Shown here in pieces: positions 7,586-18,362 of a stretch of DNA of 40,029 bases. The translations under genes and the position numbers were made by a program. The first letter of the stretch is position 1. The number at the start of each line of letters is the position of its first letter. The stretch is from Elusimicrobiota bacterium. Lineage in GTDB: Bacteria > Elusimicrobiota > Elusimicrobia > UBA1565 > UBA9628. Where the stretch lies: NCBI GenBank assembly GCA_016209035.1, contig JACQWX010000038.1:27456-67484 (forward strand). Direction: 5' to 3'. Below the pieces are notes generated by a model. The model was not told the DNA's origin and made no database searches. It saw only the letters and a list, made by a program, of their open reading frames with translations.

Positions 7586-7591
7586 ATTATA
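7586..7591 (-). promoter_or_regulatory. -10 box giving a predicted leaderless transcript
   Basis: A perfect TATAAT on the minus strand is followed by TTTTAT and then ATG 7579. Transcription would start at or within a base or two of the initiation codon, so no ribosome binding site is possible. No convincing -35 was found upstream. The AT-rich island (7580-7599) also supplies candidate -10 boxes (TATGAT, GATAAT) for the divergent plus-strand gene. Confidence 0.4.
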
Positions 7592-7618
7592 TGATAATCC
7601 GACATCGGGGCGGAGGGC

Positions 7619-8755
7619 ATGAAACCGAGCGTCCTCATCGTAGGCGGAGGGGCCATGGGCGTCGCCTCGGCCTATTGGCTGACGAAGATGGGCCGCTCCG
7701 TCGTCATCCTGGACCGCGGCGACGTCCCCAACTCGGCGGCTTCCTCCGGCGACCATGTGCGGGCCTTCCAGCTCACGCACGGCAAGGACGCGTTCTACAC
7801 GGACCTGGCGGCCAAGGCCCTGCCGCTCTGGCTGTCCCTCAACGAGGAAGCGGGCGAGAAGCTGCTCCACCAGAACGGGATGCTCGAGCTGGCCGTCAAG
7901 GACGGCGGGTTCGAGGACCAGAGCTACCGCATCCTCAAGGAAATGAACATCCGCGCGGAGCGCATGGACAAGCCCGAGATCAGGCGCCACCATCCGATGG
8001 TCAACGTGAGGGCCCTGCGTTTCGCGCTCTTCCACCACGACGGGGGCTACATCTGGGCCATGAGGACGGTAGCCGTCTTGTCGCACCTCGCCCAGAAGAA
8101 AGGCGCGCAGATCAAGCTCCACACGGAGGCCGCGGACGTCCTGACGGACAAGGACGGCGTCCGCGGGGTCCGGGACAAGCACGGCAAGGTCTGGCAGGCG
8201 GAGAACTACCTGTTCGCGGCGGGGCCATGGTCCGGCGCCCTCCTCAAGAGGTGGCGCCTCCCACTGAAGGTGACCAGGCAGGAGCAGATGCACCTCATGC
8301 CCCCCACGAACCGGGGCAGGTACCGGCCGGAGCACTTCCCCGTCTTCGCGGCGAGGAGCGCGGGAATCTACGGCTTCCCGATCCACATCCACGGGTTCAT
8401 GAAGGTCTCGACCTACGTGATGGGGCCGCCGGGCTTCCCCGGCGCCGACGGCGCGACGAAGGTCAACCCGCGGTTCGAGCGCAAGTGCCGGGCCTTCCTG
8501 AAGAAGTTCATCCCCGACCTGGCCGAGTTCACGGAGATGGAAGGCAAGGTCTGCTGCTCGGCGACCACGCCGGACGGCGACTTCATCATGGACCGCCTTC
8601 CCGACGCGCCCAACGGCTTCGTGGCGGCAGGCTTCTCGACCACCGGCATGAAATTCGCTCCCTTGGTGGGCAAGACCATGGCGGAGTTGATCGTGGGCGG
8701 ACGCAGCGAGATCAACCTGCACCGGTTCCGCATCCATCGGTTCCGGGGAAGATAG
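7619..8755 (+). CDS. FAD-dependent oxidoreductase, DAO (D-amino-acid/sarcosine oxidase) family
   Basis: 378 residues. The N-terminus has the dinucleotide-binding Rossmann motif VGGGAMGVASAYWL (GxGxxG, residues 7-20), with an acidic/basic end at VVILDRGD. The C-terminal FAD-binding signature is FVAAGFSTTGMKFAPLVGKTMAEL, as in glycine, sarcosine and D-amino-acid oxidases. An internal FAAGPWSG matches the DAO 'aaGaWs' strand. It probably oxidises a secondary or primary amine, reducing FAD; the substrate is not predictable. A GGAGG ribosome site (7612-7616) precedes the ATG. The following gene starts at or just after this stop, so the two are co-transcribed. Confidence 0.75.
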   Translation: MKPSVLIVGGGAMGVASAYWLTKMGRSVVILDRGDVPNSAASSGDHVRAFQLTHGKDAFYTDLAAKALPLWLSLNEEAGEKLLHQNGMLELAVKDGGFEDQSYRILKEMNIRAERMDKPEIRRHHPMVNVRALRFALFHHDGGYIWAMRTVAVLSHLAQKKGAQIKLHTEAADVLTDKDGVRGVRDKHGKVWQAENYLFAAGPWSGALLKRWRLPLKVTRQEQMHLMPPTNRGRYRPEHFPVFAARSAGIYGFPIHIHGFMKVSTYVMGPPGFPGADGATKVNPRFERKCRAFLKKFIPDLAEFTEMEGKVCCSATTPDGDFIMDRLPDAPNGFVAAGFSTTGMKFAPLVGKTMAELIVGGRSEINLHRFRIHRFRGR

Positions 8756-8766
8756 TGCCGCGCCCG

Positions 8767-10446
8767 ATGCCGGCGGTCGCAGCGCTCACGGCCGGGCTCG
8801 CCCTGGCCGCCTGGGCCGCGGGCCCAGGGGGCGCAGGCCCCTCGTCCGGCGCCTGCGCCCCCAGAGGCCGCGCCCGGATACTCTACGCCAGCGACCCGTC
8901 GAGCGTCGCGGCCAACCTCATGCCGGACCCGGCCACCGCCGACGACCTGCGCCGCTGGGTGGACATGCTCGCCGACAGCGGCGTGGACCTCTACGACCAG
9001 GAAGTCTACTCGCAGGGCTGGACGGCGTACTGGCGCTCGCCCAAGCTCGAGTACGACTGGCGTTCCCAGCACCGGCGCTTCCTTCCCCTGCTGGAGGCCG
9101 GGACCCAGCCGCTGAGCATCCTCATCGACCAGTCCCATCGACGCGGCATGGTCTTCGTCGCGGGGTTCCGCATGAACGACAACCACGGGCTCATCGCCGG
9201 GCGCAAGGGCCGGGGCATCGCCCGCTCCTTCAAGGAGCATCCCGAGTGGGTCCTCGCGTCTCCGGACCCGGCGCGGCCGGAGATGAGGAGCGACTGCCTC
9301 GACTTCAGCTTCGAGCCGGTGCGCAACTCGCTCCTGGACGCCATGGAGGAGCTCGTCGGCCGGTTCGACGTGGACGGCATCGAGCTGTGCTTCCGCGACC
9401 GGGCCTATTTCCCGGACGGCGCCGGGCGGGAACGCGGCCGCCTCATGACGGACCTAGTGCGCAAGGCCAGGGCCCTGCTGGACCGGCAGGGGAAGGCCAA
9501 GGGCAGGAAGCTCCTCCTCGGCGCCCGGGTCTACGACACTTTGAAGGAATGCGGGGACCTCGGGCTCGACGTCCCGGCCTGGGTCTCGGAACGGCTCGTC
9601 GACTATCTTTCCCCCCAGGACGCCATGTACTCCGACTTCAACGCCCCCTACGCCGAGTTCGCCGCCCTCACCCGGGAGTCGTCCTGCATGCTCTACCCCG
9701 GGATGCTGCCCTGGAGCAGCCTCCGGGCCAGGAACCGGCTGGCGAACCCGCTGGGTCCCGCGGAACAGCGGGCGCTGGCCCACACGATGTACGGGGCCGG
9801 CGCGGACGGCATCTCGCTGTACAACCATGCCGTGGTCATGTGGAACGCGCCGTTCTACCCGCAGATGCTCAGGACCTTCCGCCAGCTGCGCGACCCGGCG
9901 AGGGTCGCGGCCGGGGAACGCCACTACGTCTTCGACCCCACCTGGGCGGGGCAGACCTTGTTCGGAGAGGACGGCAGGGCCGCCACCGGCAGCCTCAAGG
10001 CCGCCAGGCTCTCCCTCGACCGGTCGGCCCGCCGCCCCCGCGGGGAGTACCGGTTCAACCTGTACGAGGACCTGGGTCTCGCCTGGGGAGCGACCCTGCT
10101 GCTGCGCGGCTTCGGCCTGACCGAGGACGACGACCTCGCCGTGCGGCTCAACGGACGGCTCGTGCCGGACGCCGCCATCCGAAGAACGCGGGCGATCGGG
10201 TCCCCGGAGGACTGGACCCATGTCCGTCGGGCCCGAGGCCGGGCCCTCAAGACCGTCCCCGAGCTGGGGAGGGTCGACCTGAGCAGGCAGCCGGAGCCGA
10301 GCTTCTCCACGCGCTGGTTCGAGCTGGACCGCGGCTCGTTGCGAAGGGGCGAGAACGTGCTCCAGGTCGAGCTGGACCGCGGCGACCCGCGTGCCGCGGA
10401 CCCGATCGTCATCGACGAGCTGGAGGTGTGGGTCGAGCCGAAGTAG
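8767..10446 (+). CDS. secreted TIM-barrel, glycosidase-like protein with C-terminal beta domain
   Basis: About 559 residues: signal peptide MPAVAALTAGLALAAWAAG, then a GHL10/DUF4015-like (beta/alpha)8 segment. This includes LADSGVDLYDQEVY, GMVFVAGFRMNDNHG, a 'VDGIELCFRD' strand where such proteins place a catalytic acid, and GADGISLYNHAV. The last ~170 residues are beta-rich with RLNGRLVPDA and ENVLQVELDR, like a jelly-roll carbohydrate-binding domain. The family is assigned from general form only. The start may instead be the GTG at 8755, which overlaps the TAG of the oxidoreductase and has GGGAAG just upstream. The gene converges with, and overlaps by 38 bp, the membrane protein on the other strand. 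Confidence 0.5.
   Translation: MPAVAALTAGLALAAWAAGPGGAGPSSGACAPRGRARILYASDPSSVAANLMPDPATADDLRRWVDMLADSGVDLYDQEVYSQGWTAYWRSPKLEYDWRSQHRRFLPLLEAGTQPLSILIDQSHRRGMVFVAGFRMNDNHGLIAGRKGRGIARSFKEHPEWVLASPDPARPEMRSDCLDFSFEPVRNSLLDAMEELVGRFDVDGIELCFRDRAYFPDGAGRERGRLMTDLVRKARALLDRQGKAKGRKLLLGARVYDTLKECGDLGLDVPAWVSERLVDYLSPQDAMYSDFNAPYAEFAALTRESSCMLYPGMLPWSSLRARNRLANPLGPAEQRALAHTMYGAGADGISLYNHAVVMWNAPFYPQMLRTFRQLRDPARVAAGERHYVFDPTWAGQTLFGEDGRAATGSLKAARLSLDRSARRPRGEYRFNLYEDLGLAWGATLLLRGFGLTEDDDLAVRLNGRLVPDAAIRRTRAIGSPEDWTHVRRARGRALKTVPELGRVDLSRQPEPSFSTRWFELDRGSLRRGENVLQVELDRGDPRAADPIVIDELEVWVEPK
8827..8862 (+). repeat. perfect 12-bp inverted repeat inside signal-peptide region
   Basis: Arms GGGGGCGCAGGC (8827-8838) and GCCTGCGCCCCC (8851-8862) with a 12-nt loop. 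It lies about 60 bases into the glycosidase-like gene and encodes a Gly/Ala/Pro-rich linker. It could form a strong mRNA hairpin near the start of translation. Confidence 0.4.
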
Positions 10447-12319
10447 GGCGCGGAGGCTCGATGGCCGCGACGGCGCACCAGGATTGGGCCTCGCCGGGGA
10501 GGGGGTCGTCCTCCCATTCGAAGACGGACTTGAGCGACCGCTGGAGAGCGTGGTAGCGCCGGCTCTCGGCCGGATCCAGCCGCAGGGGCGCGGCGGCCTT
10601 GAGCCCGGCGCGGTTGATGAGCAGGTGGGTGAACCCCTCGGCTCGCAGCCGATCGCCAAGGTCCCCCGCGGGCCCGCCCAGCTTGAGGTACCGGACCAGG
10701 GGGTCGCCGGCGGAGGGCGGCGACGCCGCGAAATCGCGTTCCAGGCCGTAGCCGCGGTCGTCGCCCACGATGAGGATGCGGGCCGTCTTGGGAAGGCTGC
10801 GCCGGACGAAAAGGGCCGCGGGATGATACGGCCGTTCATAGGACGGGTGCGGCCGGGAGAGATAGCTCTCCACCGATTCCTGGCCCAGGACGACCCGCAG
10901 GCCTTCGAGCCTGCCGAACCAGGCCGCGCTGGTCAGGAGGCTGCCGCAGGCCGCGGCCGCGAGCAGGACATAGAGGCTCCGCCGGACGAGCGCTGGAAGC
11001 CTCTCGGCCGCGAGCGCGTATAGGACCGCCGCCGGCAGGAGCGCGGGCAGGAAAGTCCGCGCTTGGCCGCCGCAGGCCAGCCACGCCGACGAGCCCAGCC
11101 CCAGGAAGCCCAGGAGGATGTGCGCGGCGGGCACGCGCCATGGGACGAAGGCCAGAAGCGGAGCGCCGAGGGCGAACAGGAAGCCCAAGGCGTCCGCGCC
11201 GGAGCCCGGCAGGACCAGCTCGGTCCAGAGCCGGGAGAGCCGCAAGCCCTCCCATCCCGCCAAGTCCGTCACGAGCCGGTCGGACCGCAGCGGGAACAAC
11301 GGCGCGCCGTAGAACCAGGCGTTGCGCAGCGGCCAGACGGCCGCGGCCGCCAAGGCGATCAGCGCCACCCCGCCCAAGATATTGGCCTTGTCCCGCCCGC
11401 CGAGAGACTCCTCCAGGCTCAGGCGCCAGGCGATGACGACGAGCACGACGCCTAGGAACGGCCAGGCGAGGTAGCCCGTGGCCATGGCCAGGCCGGTGAA
11501 GAGGCCCGAGGCCCGGAGCCATGCGGAGCGCCTCGACCGGTCCGTGAAGGCCAGGGCCACGGCGGCTGAGGCCGCGGACTGGAACAGCGCCCACCCCAAC
11601 TCGGTCGAGGAGGTCCAGGAGAGGATGCCGACGGCGGGGGTCGAGTAGAAGGCCAGCGCCGAGAGGAGGCCAGCCCGCGGGCCGCCGAGCCTGCGGCCGA
11701 GGCAGAATGCCATGCCCGCGGCCGTCGCGCCGAACGACCAGTGGACAAGATGGGCGAGCTGCTCTCCCCCCAACGGCAGGGCCAAGCCGTAGAGCATCTC
11801 CGCGAGCATGGGGCCGCCCGCGCCGGCGTGGAGGGGCGTCGGCGCCATACCGCCTCGGCTCCAGAACAGCTGCGGCAGGGCCAGGTGGGTGGAGAGCGCG
11901 TCGTGGGAGATCTCCGGCATCAGCGCCGCGAACAGGTTGAAGCCCGCCAGGAGCGCGAGCAGCGCGGCGAGCACCCGGTCAAACGCCGTCCAGGCGCTCG
12001 CCGCGGCCCGTTCCCCTGCCGCGGGGCGCCGCCATCCCCTCAGCAGGAAGAGGGTCCACGCGGCCAAAGCGGGGAACACGACGGCCGGATGCCAGAGCCG
12101 CAGGAGGCCGAGCGCGGCCAAGGCCGTCCCCAGGGCGCCCCAGCCCGCGGACAGGGAGAAGAGCCTCCACTCCTGGCGGTCGTCGGGGGAAAGGCCTAGC
12201 AGCCGCAGGACCAGGGATCCTGACCGGACTCCCAGGAACGCCAGCCACGCGAGCCCCAGCCCCGCGAGGGCGGCGCGGCCGGCGGCCTCGATGGCGAGGT
12301 CGCTGTGGCCCGTGCTCAG
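10409..12319 (-). CDS. polytopic membrane protein, GT39/ArnT-like glycosyltransferase
   Basis: About 636 residues if started at CTG 12319, or 570 from the TTG at 12121. Roughly ten or more hydrophobic helices are followed by a soluble C-terminal domain (from ~residue 490: SYERPYHPAALFVRRSLPKTARILIVGDD). The early loop MPEISHDALSTHLALPQLF has the acidic 'D-x(2)-xYH'-like pattern of dolichyl/polyprenyl-phosphate sugar transferases. No ATG, GTG or TTG exists in frame upstream of 12121, yet 66 further codons read as a membrane helix (LAGLGLAWLAFLGV). At the top of these, CTG overlaps the P-II stop as CTGA, in the coupling style seen throughout. A CTG start is therefore favoured. Probably adds a lipid-linked sugar to a cell-envelope glycan; the acceptor is unknown. 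Confidence 0.6.
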   Translation of the reverse strand: MSTGHSDLAIEAAGRAALAGLGLAWLAFLGVRSGSLVLRLLGLSPDDRQEWRLFSLSAGWGALGTALAALGLLRLWHPAVVFPALAAWTLFLLRGWRRPAAGERAAASAWTAFDRVLAALLALLAGFNLFAALMPEISHDALSTHLALPQLFWSRGGMAPTPLHAGAGGPMLAEMLYGLALPLGGEQLAHLVHWSFGATAAGMAFCLGRRLGGPRAGLLSALAFYSTPAVGILSWTSSTELGWALFQSAASAAVALAFTDRSRRSAWLRASGLFTGLAMATGYLAWPFLGVVLVVIAWRLSLEESLGGRDKANILGGVALIALAAAAVWPLRNAWFYGAPLFPLRSDRLVTDLAGWEGLRLSRLWTELVLPGSGADALGFLFALGAPLLAFVPWRVPAAHILLGFLGLGSSAWLACGGQARTFLPALLPAAVLYALAAERLPALVRRSLYVLLAAAACGSLLTSAAWFGRLEGLRVVLGQESVESYLSRPHPSYERPYHPAALFVRRSLPKTARILIVGDDRGYGLERDFAASPPSAGDPLVRYLKLGGPAGDLGDRLRAEGFTHLLINRAGLKAAAPLRLDPAESRRYHALQRSLKSVFEWEDDPLPGEAQSWCAVAAIEPPRPTSARPTPPARR

Positions 12320-12639
12320 TCCTTGGGCGCGACGAACCCTACGGCCTGGAGGACGTCCTGGACATAGGCCACGCCTCCGCCGGGCTTGTCGATCTCGCCG
12401 GCCGCGATGACGGCCTTGAGCACCTTGTCGGCGAGCGCCGGGGTCACCAGGATGTTGATGACGCGCTTGCCCACCTCGATGGTCTCGGCTGCCTGGCCGA
12501 GGGTCTGGCGCACGCCCGTGCCCTGGGCGTAGAAATACGTCGCGCCCGTGGCCCCGGCGCGCAGGGCCGCGTCGATGACGGCGTTGCCGAGGTGGTGCTG
12601 GACCACCACGGTCATCAGCTGGAGTTTCTTGGTCGCCAT
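12316..12639 (-). CDS. P-II-like signalling protein
   Basis: 107 residues of GlnB/CutA-like ferredoxin fold: KLQLMTVVVQHHLGNAVIDAALRAGATGATYFYAQGTG, then VGKRVINILVTPALADKVLKAVIAAGEIDKPGGGVAYVQDV. The last segment matches the P-II 'TGKIGDGKIFV' region that binds the nucleotide. The T-loop is short (GVRQTLGQAAE) and lacks the Tyr51 uridylylation site and the basic stretch of classical GlnB/GlnK. It belongs to the divergent P-II-like group rather than to nitrogen-sensing GlnB proper. A GAGGAG ribosome site lies four bases before the ATG. It shares an operon with the membrane protein downstream (overlap CTGA), so it may regulate that protein (inference). Confidence 0.75.
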   Translation of the reverse strand: MATKKLQLMTVVVQHHLGNAVIDAALRAGATGATYFYAQGTGVRQTLGQAAETIEVGKRVINILVTPALADKVLKAVIAAGEIDKPGGGVAYVQDVLQAVGFVAPKD

Positions 12640-12648
12640 AAGCTCCTC

Positions 12649-12673
12649 ATTCTACCTCGGGTTCGCTCCCCCG

Positions 12674-12677
<4 letters not shown>
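12649..12677 (-). promoter_or_regulatory. sigma70-like promoter for the P-II-like gene
   Basis: Minus strand: -35 TTGACG (12677-12672), 17-bp spacer, -10 TAGAAT (12654-12649). The -35 overlaps the TGA of the aconitase gene, so this promoter gives independent expression of the P-II gene downstream of acnA. Confidence 0.55.
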
Positions 12678-15406
<2,729 letters not shown>

Positions 15407-15448
15407 GGGGGCTCCTTTCATGTCATCGAAACGGGGACGGCGCGGCTC

Positions 15449-15477
15449 ATTCTAGAGAATATGGCGCCGGACATCAA
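15449..15477 (-). promoter_or_regulatory. promoter of acnA overlapping the 18-bp palindrome
   Basis: Minus strand: -35 TTGATG (15477-15472), 17-bp spacer, -10 TAGAAT (15454-15449). The -35 lies within one arm of the perfect inverted repeat, so a protein or structure at the palindrome would control access to this promoter. Confidence 0.45.
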
Positions 15478-15500
15478 CCCGCGGTTGATGTCCGGCGCCA
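15462..15500. repeat. perfect 18-bp inverted repeat between acnA and the S9-like gene
   Basis: Arms 15462-15479 (TGGCGCCGGACATCAACC) and 15483-15500, with only a 3-nt CGC loop; every base pairs. No T-run follows on either side, so it is not a typical terminator. It fills the middle of a 106-bp divergent intergenic region and covers the acnA -35. It could be an operator, a REP-like element or a cruciform. Confidence 0.75.
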
Positions 15501-15512
15501 ATAATTGGGAAG

Positions 15513-17561
15513 ATGCATGCCGTGAGCCTCTCGGTACTGCTGGCCGCGGCGGCGCTGACCTGGGCCCAGCCGCCGGCCCCCGACAGCGAACTCCTCTCCT
15601 GGCTCGAGAAGGGCCGGGCCCCGATGGTCGAGTGGTGGGCGGCCGACTCGGACGCCAGGGCCGCCGCCGTGCTGGAGGGCCTCGCGGGCCGCGACCGCCT
15701 GCGCAAGAGGCTCGCGGGCCTCATGAAGGCGGGCTCCATCGAAGGGATAGCGATCCGGGGAGACCGGCTCTTCGTCCTGAGGCGCTTCGGGGCCGAGGCG
15801 CAGCCGAAGCTCTTCGTCCAAGACCTTGCCGCCCGATCCCCGCACCTGGCGCTCGATCCAGGCGCCATCAGCCCCGACGGCGCCTGGGCGCTCGATTGGT
15901 GGGCGCCGTCCATCGACGGGGCGCTCCTGGCCTACGGCATGACCGAGCTGCTCTCCGGAGAGAGCGTCCTGCGGGTCCGGGACGTGGACTCCTCCTTGGA
16001 CCTGCCGGACCGCATCCCCCGCGCTCCCGGGTCCGGCGTGGCGTGGCTCGCGGACCGCACCGGTTTCTTCTATGTCCGGCTCCCAAGGGAAGGCTCGGTC
16101 CCGGAGGACGAGCTGGCCTACCATGCCCGGGTGTGCTTCCACCGGCTGGGGACGGACCCGCTCCACGACGACGACGTCTTCGGGGAAGGGCGGCCCAAGG
16201 AGGATTGGCCCGAGATACAGGGCTCTCCCAACGGCCGGTACGTCCTGGTCACGGTCCGGCAGGGCCTCTCCAGGTCGGAGCTCCATGTCGCCGACCTCAA
16301 GGGGAAGACCACGGATTTCGTCCCCGTCGTCGCGGGCCGGGACGCGGTCTTCGAAGGGAAGATCCGGGGAGACACGCTGTTCATCCTGACGAACGAGGAC
16401 GCCGCGCGGGGCCGGATCGTGGCCACGGACCTGCGCAAGCCCTTCCGGATACTCGGCCGCAGGCCGGGGGCCGCCGCCGCGCGCCGGGCCAACTGGCGGG
16501 AGATCGTCCCGGAAGGGCCGTTCACCATCACGGACTTCGAGCTGGCGGACGACCGCGTCGTCGTGAGCGCCCTGGAGCGGGGCGCGTCGAGGCTCAGCGT
16601 CCGCGACGATGAAGGGGAGGGCCTGCGGGAGGTCCCGCTCCCGGCCATGGGCGCGCTGCGCGCGCTGGCGGGCCGGCCGGGGTCCGGCGAGCTCTACCTG
16701 CTCCACGAGTCCTTCTTCCACCCCACCACCCTCTACCGGTACGCCTTGGCGTCAGGCGCCTTGTCCCCGGTCGCGTCGCTGAGGCGAGGAGCCCCGGCGG
16801 GGCTCCTCGCGGCCGACCTCGCCGCCTTCGAGACGCGGGAGGAGTCCTTCCTTGCCAAGGACGGGACTCCCGTGGCCATGTTCCTCGCGAGCCGCAGAGG
16901 CCTGCGCAAGGACCGCAACGCCCCGACGCTCGTCCTCGCGGGAGAGGCGTCCCAAGGCGGGGCGACGCCCTTCTTCGCGCCGCACCTGCTGGCCTGGTTC
17001 GAGAAGGGAGGGCTTCTGGCCCTGCCCAACGCCAGGAGCGCCGACGACGTGGAAGCGGCCGCCCGGTGGCTCGTGGCCAAGGAATACACGAGGCCCCAGC
17101 GCCTGGCGGTCGCCGGCGCGGGCCGGCCGGCCCTCCTGGCCGCCGGGGCCATGGCCCAGGCGCCCGAACTCTTCCGCGCCGCGGTCCTGTTCTCCCCGCT
17201 CACGGACCTGCTGGAGCTCTACAGGATGCCGCCGGGCCTGCGATGGGCCCGGGATTACGGCTCTCCCGCGGGCCCGGAGCAGCGCCGCGGGCTTGCACGG
17301 CTTTCCCCGCTCCATCGCATCGAGCCGGGCGTAGGGTATCCCGCGGTCCTGGTGTCGGCCGGGGAGTGGGACCGCGAGATCGACCCCGCCCACAGCCGCA
17401 AGCTGGCGGCCCGGCTGATGGCGTGCTCCGCTTCCGGGAGGCCCGCGCTCTTCCGTCTGCGCGCGGACGCGGGGAGACGAAGAGGACGGCCGCTCGGGCC
17501 GGTGCTCGATGAGCTGACGGATTTCTACGGATTCCTGATGTGGCAATTGGAGATGAAGTGA
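15513..17561 (+). CDS. secreted prolyl-oligopeptidase (S9A) homologue with degenerate catalytic triad
   Basis: 682 residues: signal peptide (MHAVSLSVLLAAAALTWAQ), an N-terminal helix, a seven-bladed-propeller-like region (~80-430) and a C-terminal alpha/beta-hydrolase region (~440-682). The C-terminal architecture follows prolyl oligopeptidase, but key residues differ. The nucleophile-elbow strand that should read GGSNGG is GAGRPA, with Gly537 where Ser belongs. The 'AGHGAG' histidine loop is AGRRRG, with Arg for His. Asp is kept in EWDREID. It is therefore predicted to be a pseudo-peptidase, possibly binding peptides or acting as a scaffold. The ORF is intact and uses typical codons, so this is not simple decay. 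Its TGA overlaps the GTG of the MBL gene as GTGA. Confidence 0.75.
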   Translation: MHAVSLSVLLAAAALTWAQPPAPDSELLSWLEKGRAPMVEWWAADSDARAAAVLEGLAGRDRLRKRLAGLMKAGSIEGIAIRGDRLFVLRRFGAEAQPKLFVQDLAARSPHLALDPGAISPDGAWALDWWAPSIDGALLAYGMTELLSGESVLRVRDVDSSLDLPDRIPRAPGSGVAWLADRTGFFYVRLPREGSVPEDELAYHARVCFHRLGTDPLHDDDVFGEGRPKEDWPEIQGSPNGRYVLVTVRQGLSRSELHVADLKGKTTDFVPVVAGRDAVFEGKIRGDTLFILTNEDAARGRIVATDLRKPFRILGRRPGAAAARRANWREIVPEGPFTITDFELADDRVVVSALERGASRLSVRDDEGEGLREVPLPAMGALRALAGRPGSGELYLLHESFFHPTTLYRYALASGALSPVASLRRGAPAGLLAADLAAFETREESFLAKDGTPVAMFLASRRGLRKDRNAPTLVLAGEASQGGATPFFAPHLLAWFEKGGLLALPNARSADDVEAAARWLVAKEYTRPQRLAVAGAGRPALLAAGAMAQAPELFRAAVLFSPLTDLLELYRMPPGLRWARDYGSPAGPEQRRGLARLSPLHRIEPGVGYPAVLVSAGEWDREIDPAHSRKLAARLMACSASGRPALFRLRADAGRRRGRPLGPVLDELTDFYGFLMWQLEMK

Positions 17562-18334
17562 TCGACCTCATCGTGCTGGGATCGGGGGGGTTCGCGTTGG
17601 ATATGACGCCGGGCCGGCCGGTCCGCCATCCCCCAGGCTACGCCGTGCGGCTCGGGGACAGGGTGATCGTCCTGGACCTCGGCTTCGGGAACTTGAGGCA
17701 GATGGCCCGCGCCGGGCTCGATCCGGCCCGGGTCACGGACATCTTCCTCACGCACCTCCATCCCGACCATGCGGGAGACCTCGCCGCCATCCTGTTCTTC
17801 TTCCGCTACGAGCGCCCGCCGAGGGCTGGATACCTGCGGCTGTTCGGGCCCCCCGGCTTCAAGGCGTTCCTGCGGCGCCTCGACGGGGCCTACCGGCCGT
17901 GGCTCAAGCCCTCCGGCTACCGCCTCGCGTCTTTCGACCTGGCGCACGGCGGCGAGGTCCAAGGCGCCGGCTGGGCCGCGCAGGCCTGCCGGGTCCCGCA
18001 CCCCGCCCCGAGCCTCGCCTATCGGCTCTCCGCAGCGGGACGCAGCCTGGTCTACACCGGCGACACGGGCTGGAGCGCCGGGCTGGCGCGGTTCGCTCGG
18101 GGCTGCGACCTGTTGGTGCTCGAATGCAGCATGCCGGACCGCCGTCCCCGTCCCGGGGTCCATCTGACGGTGTCCGAGGCGCTCGATCTCGTCCGGCTCT
18201 CCGGCTGCCGCAAGGCGGTCTTCTCCCACCTCACCGAGGAAGCCGCCGCCGGCCTGCGCGAGCGCCTGCGCGGGCGCAGGGGCCGGCCGGCGACACGCCT
18301 CCTCGCCCGGGACCTGATGAGGATCAGGGTATGA
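17558..18334 (+). CDS. MBL-fold metal-dependent hydrolase (RNase Z/ElaC-like)
   Basis: 258 residues. The metal-binding motif THLHPDHAGD (HxHxDH) is followed by VPHPAPSLAYRL, YTGDTGWS (metal-bridging Asp) and FSHLTEE (C-terminal His), as in the RNase Z-like branch of metallo-beta-lactamases. The exosite arm of tRNase Z was not recognised, so a tRNA-processing role should not be assumed; phosphodiesterase or arylsulfatase activity are alternatives. GTG 17558 is chosen because it overlaps the S9-like stop (GTGA) with GGAG five bases upstream. An earlier GTG at 17540 is in frame. Confidence 0.8.
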   Translation: MIDLIVLGSGGFALDMTPGRPVRHPPGYAVRLGDRVIVLDLGFGNLRQMARAGLDPARVTDIFLTHLHPDHAGDLAAILFFFRYERPPRAGYLRLFGPPGFKAFLRRLDGAYRPWLKPSGYRLASFDLAHGGEVQGAGWAAQACRVPHPAPSLAYRLSAAGRSLVYTGDTGWSAGLARFARGCDLLVLECSMPDRRPRPGVHLTVSEALDLVRLSGCRKAVFSHLTEEAAAGLRERLRGRRGRPATRLLARDLMRIRV

Positions 18335-18347
18335 CGAATCCGGTATT

Positions 18348-18356
18348 TGGTATAGT
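18348..18356 (+). promoter_or_regulatory. extended -10 promoter of the radical SAM operon
   Basis: TGG followed by TATAGT (18351-18356): an extended -10 (TGn) with no -35 needed. The ATG of the DUF5989 gene follows after only GAACAA, so a leaderless mRNA is predicted. Confidence 0.45.
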
Positions 18357-18362
18357 GAACAA

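Noticed and set aside
5885..8737. Extended 950-codon version of the minus-strand glycosidase-like gene
   Set aside because: The upstream 385 codons are antisense to the FAD oxidoreductase, whose motifs are clear; signal peptide and TATAAT box place the real start at 7579.
7591..8766. N-terminal extension of the plus-strand glycosidase-like gene
   Set aside because: Overlaps the FAD oxidoreductase out of frame and lacks motifs; the signal peptide begins at 8767.
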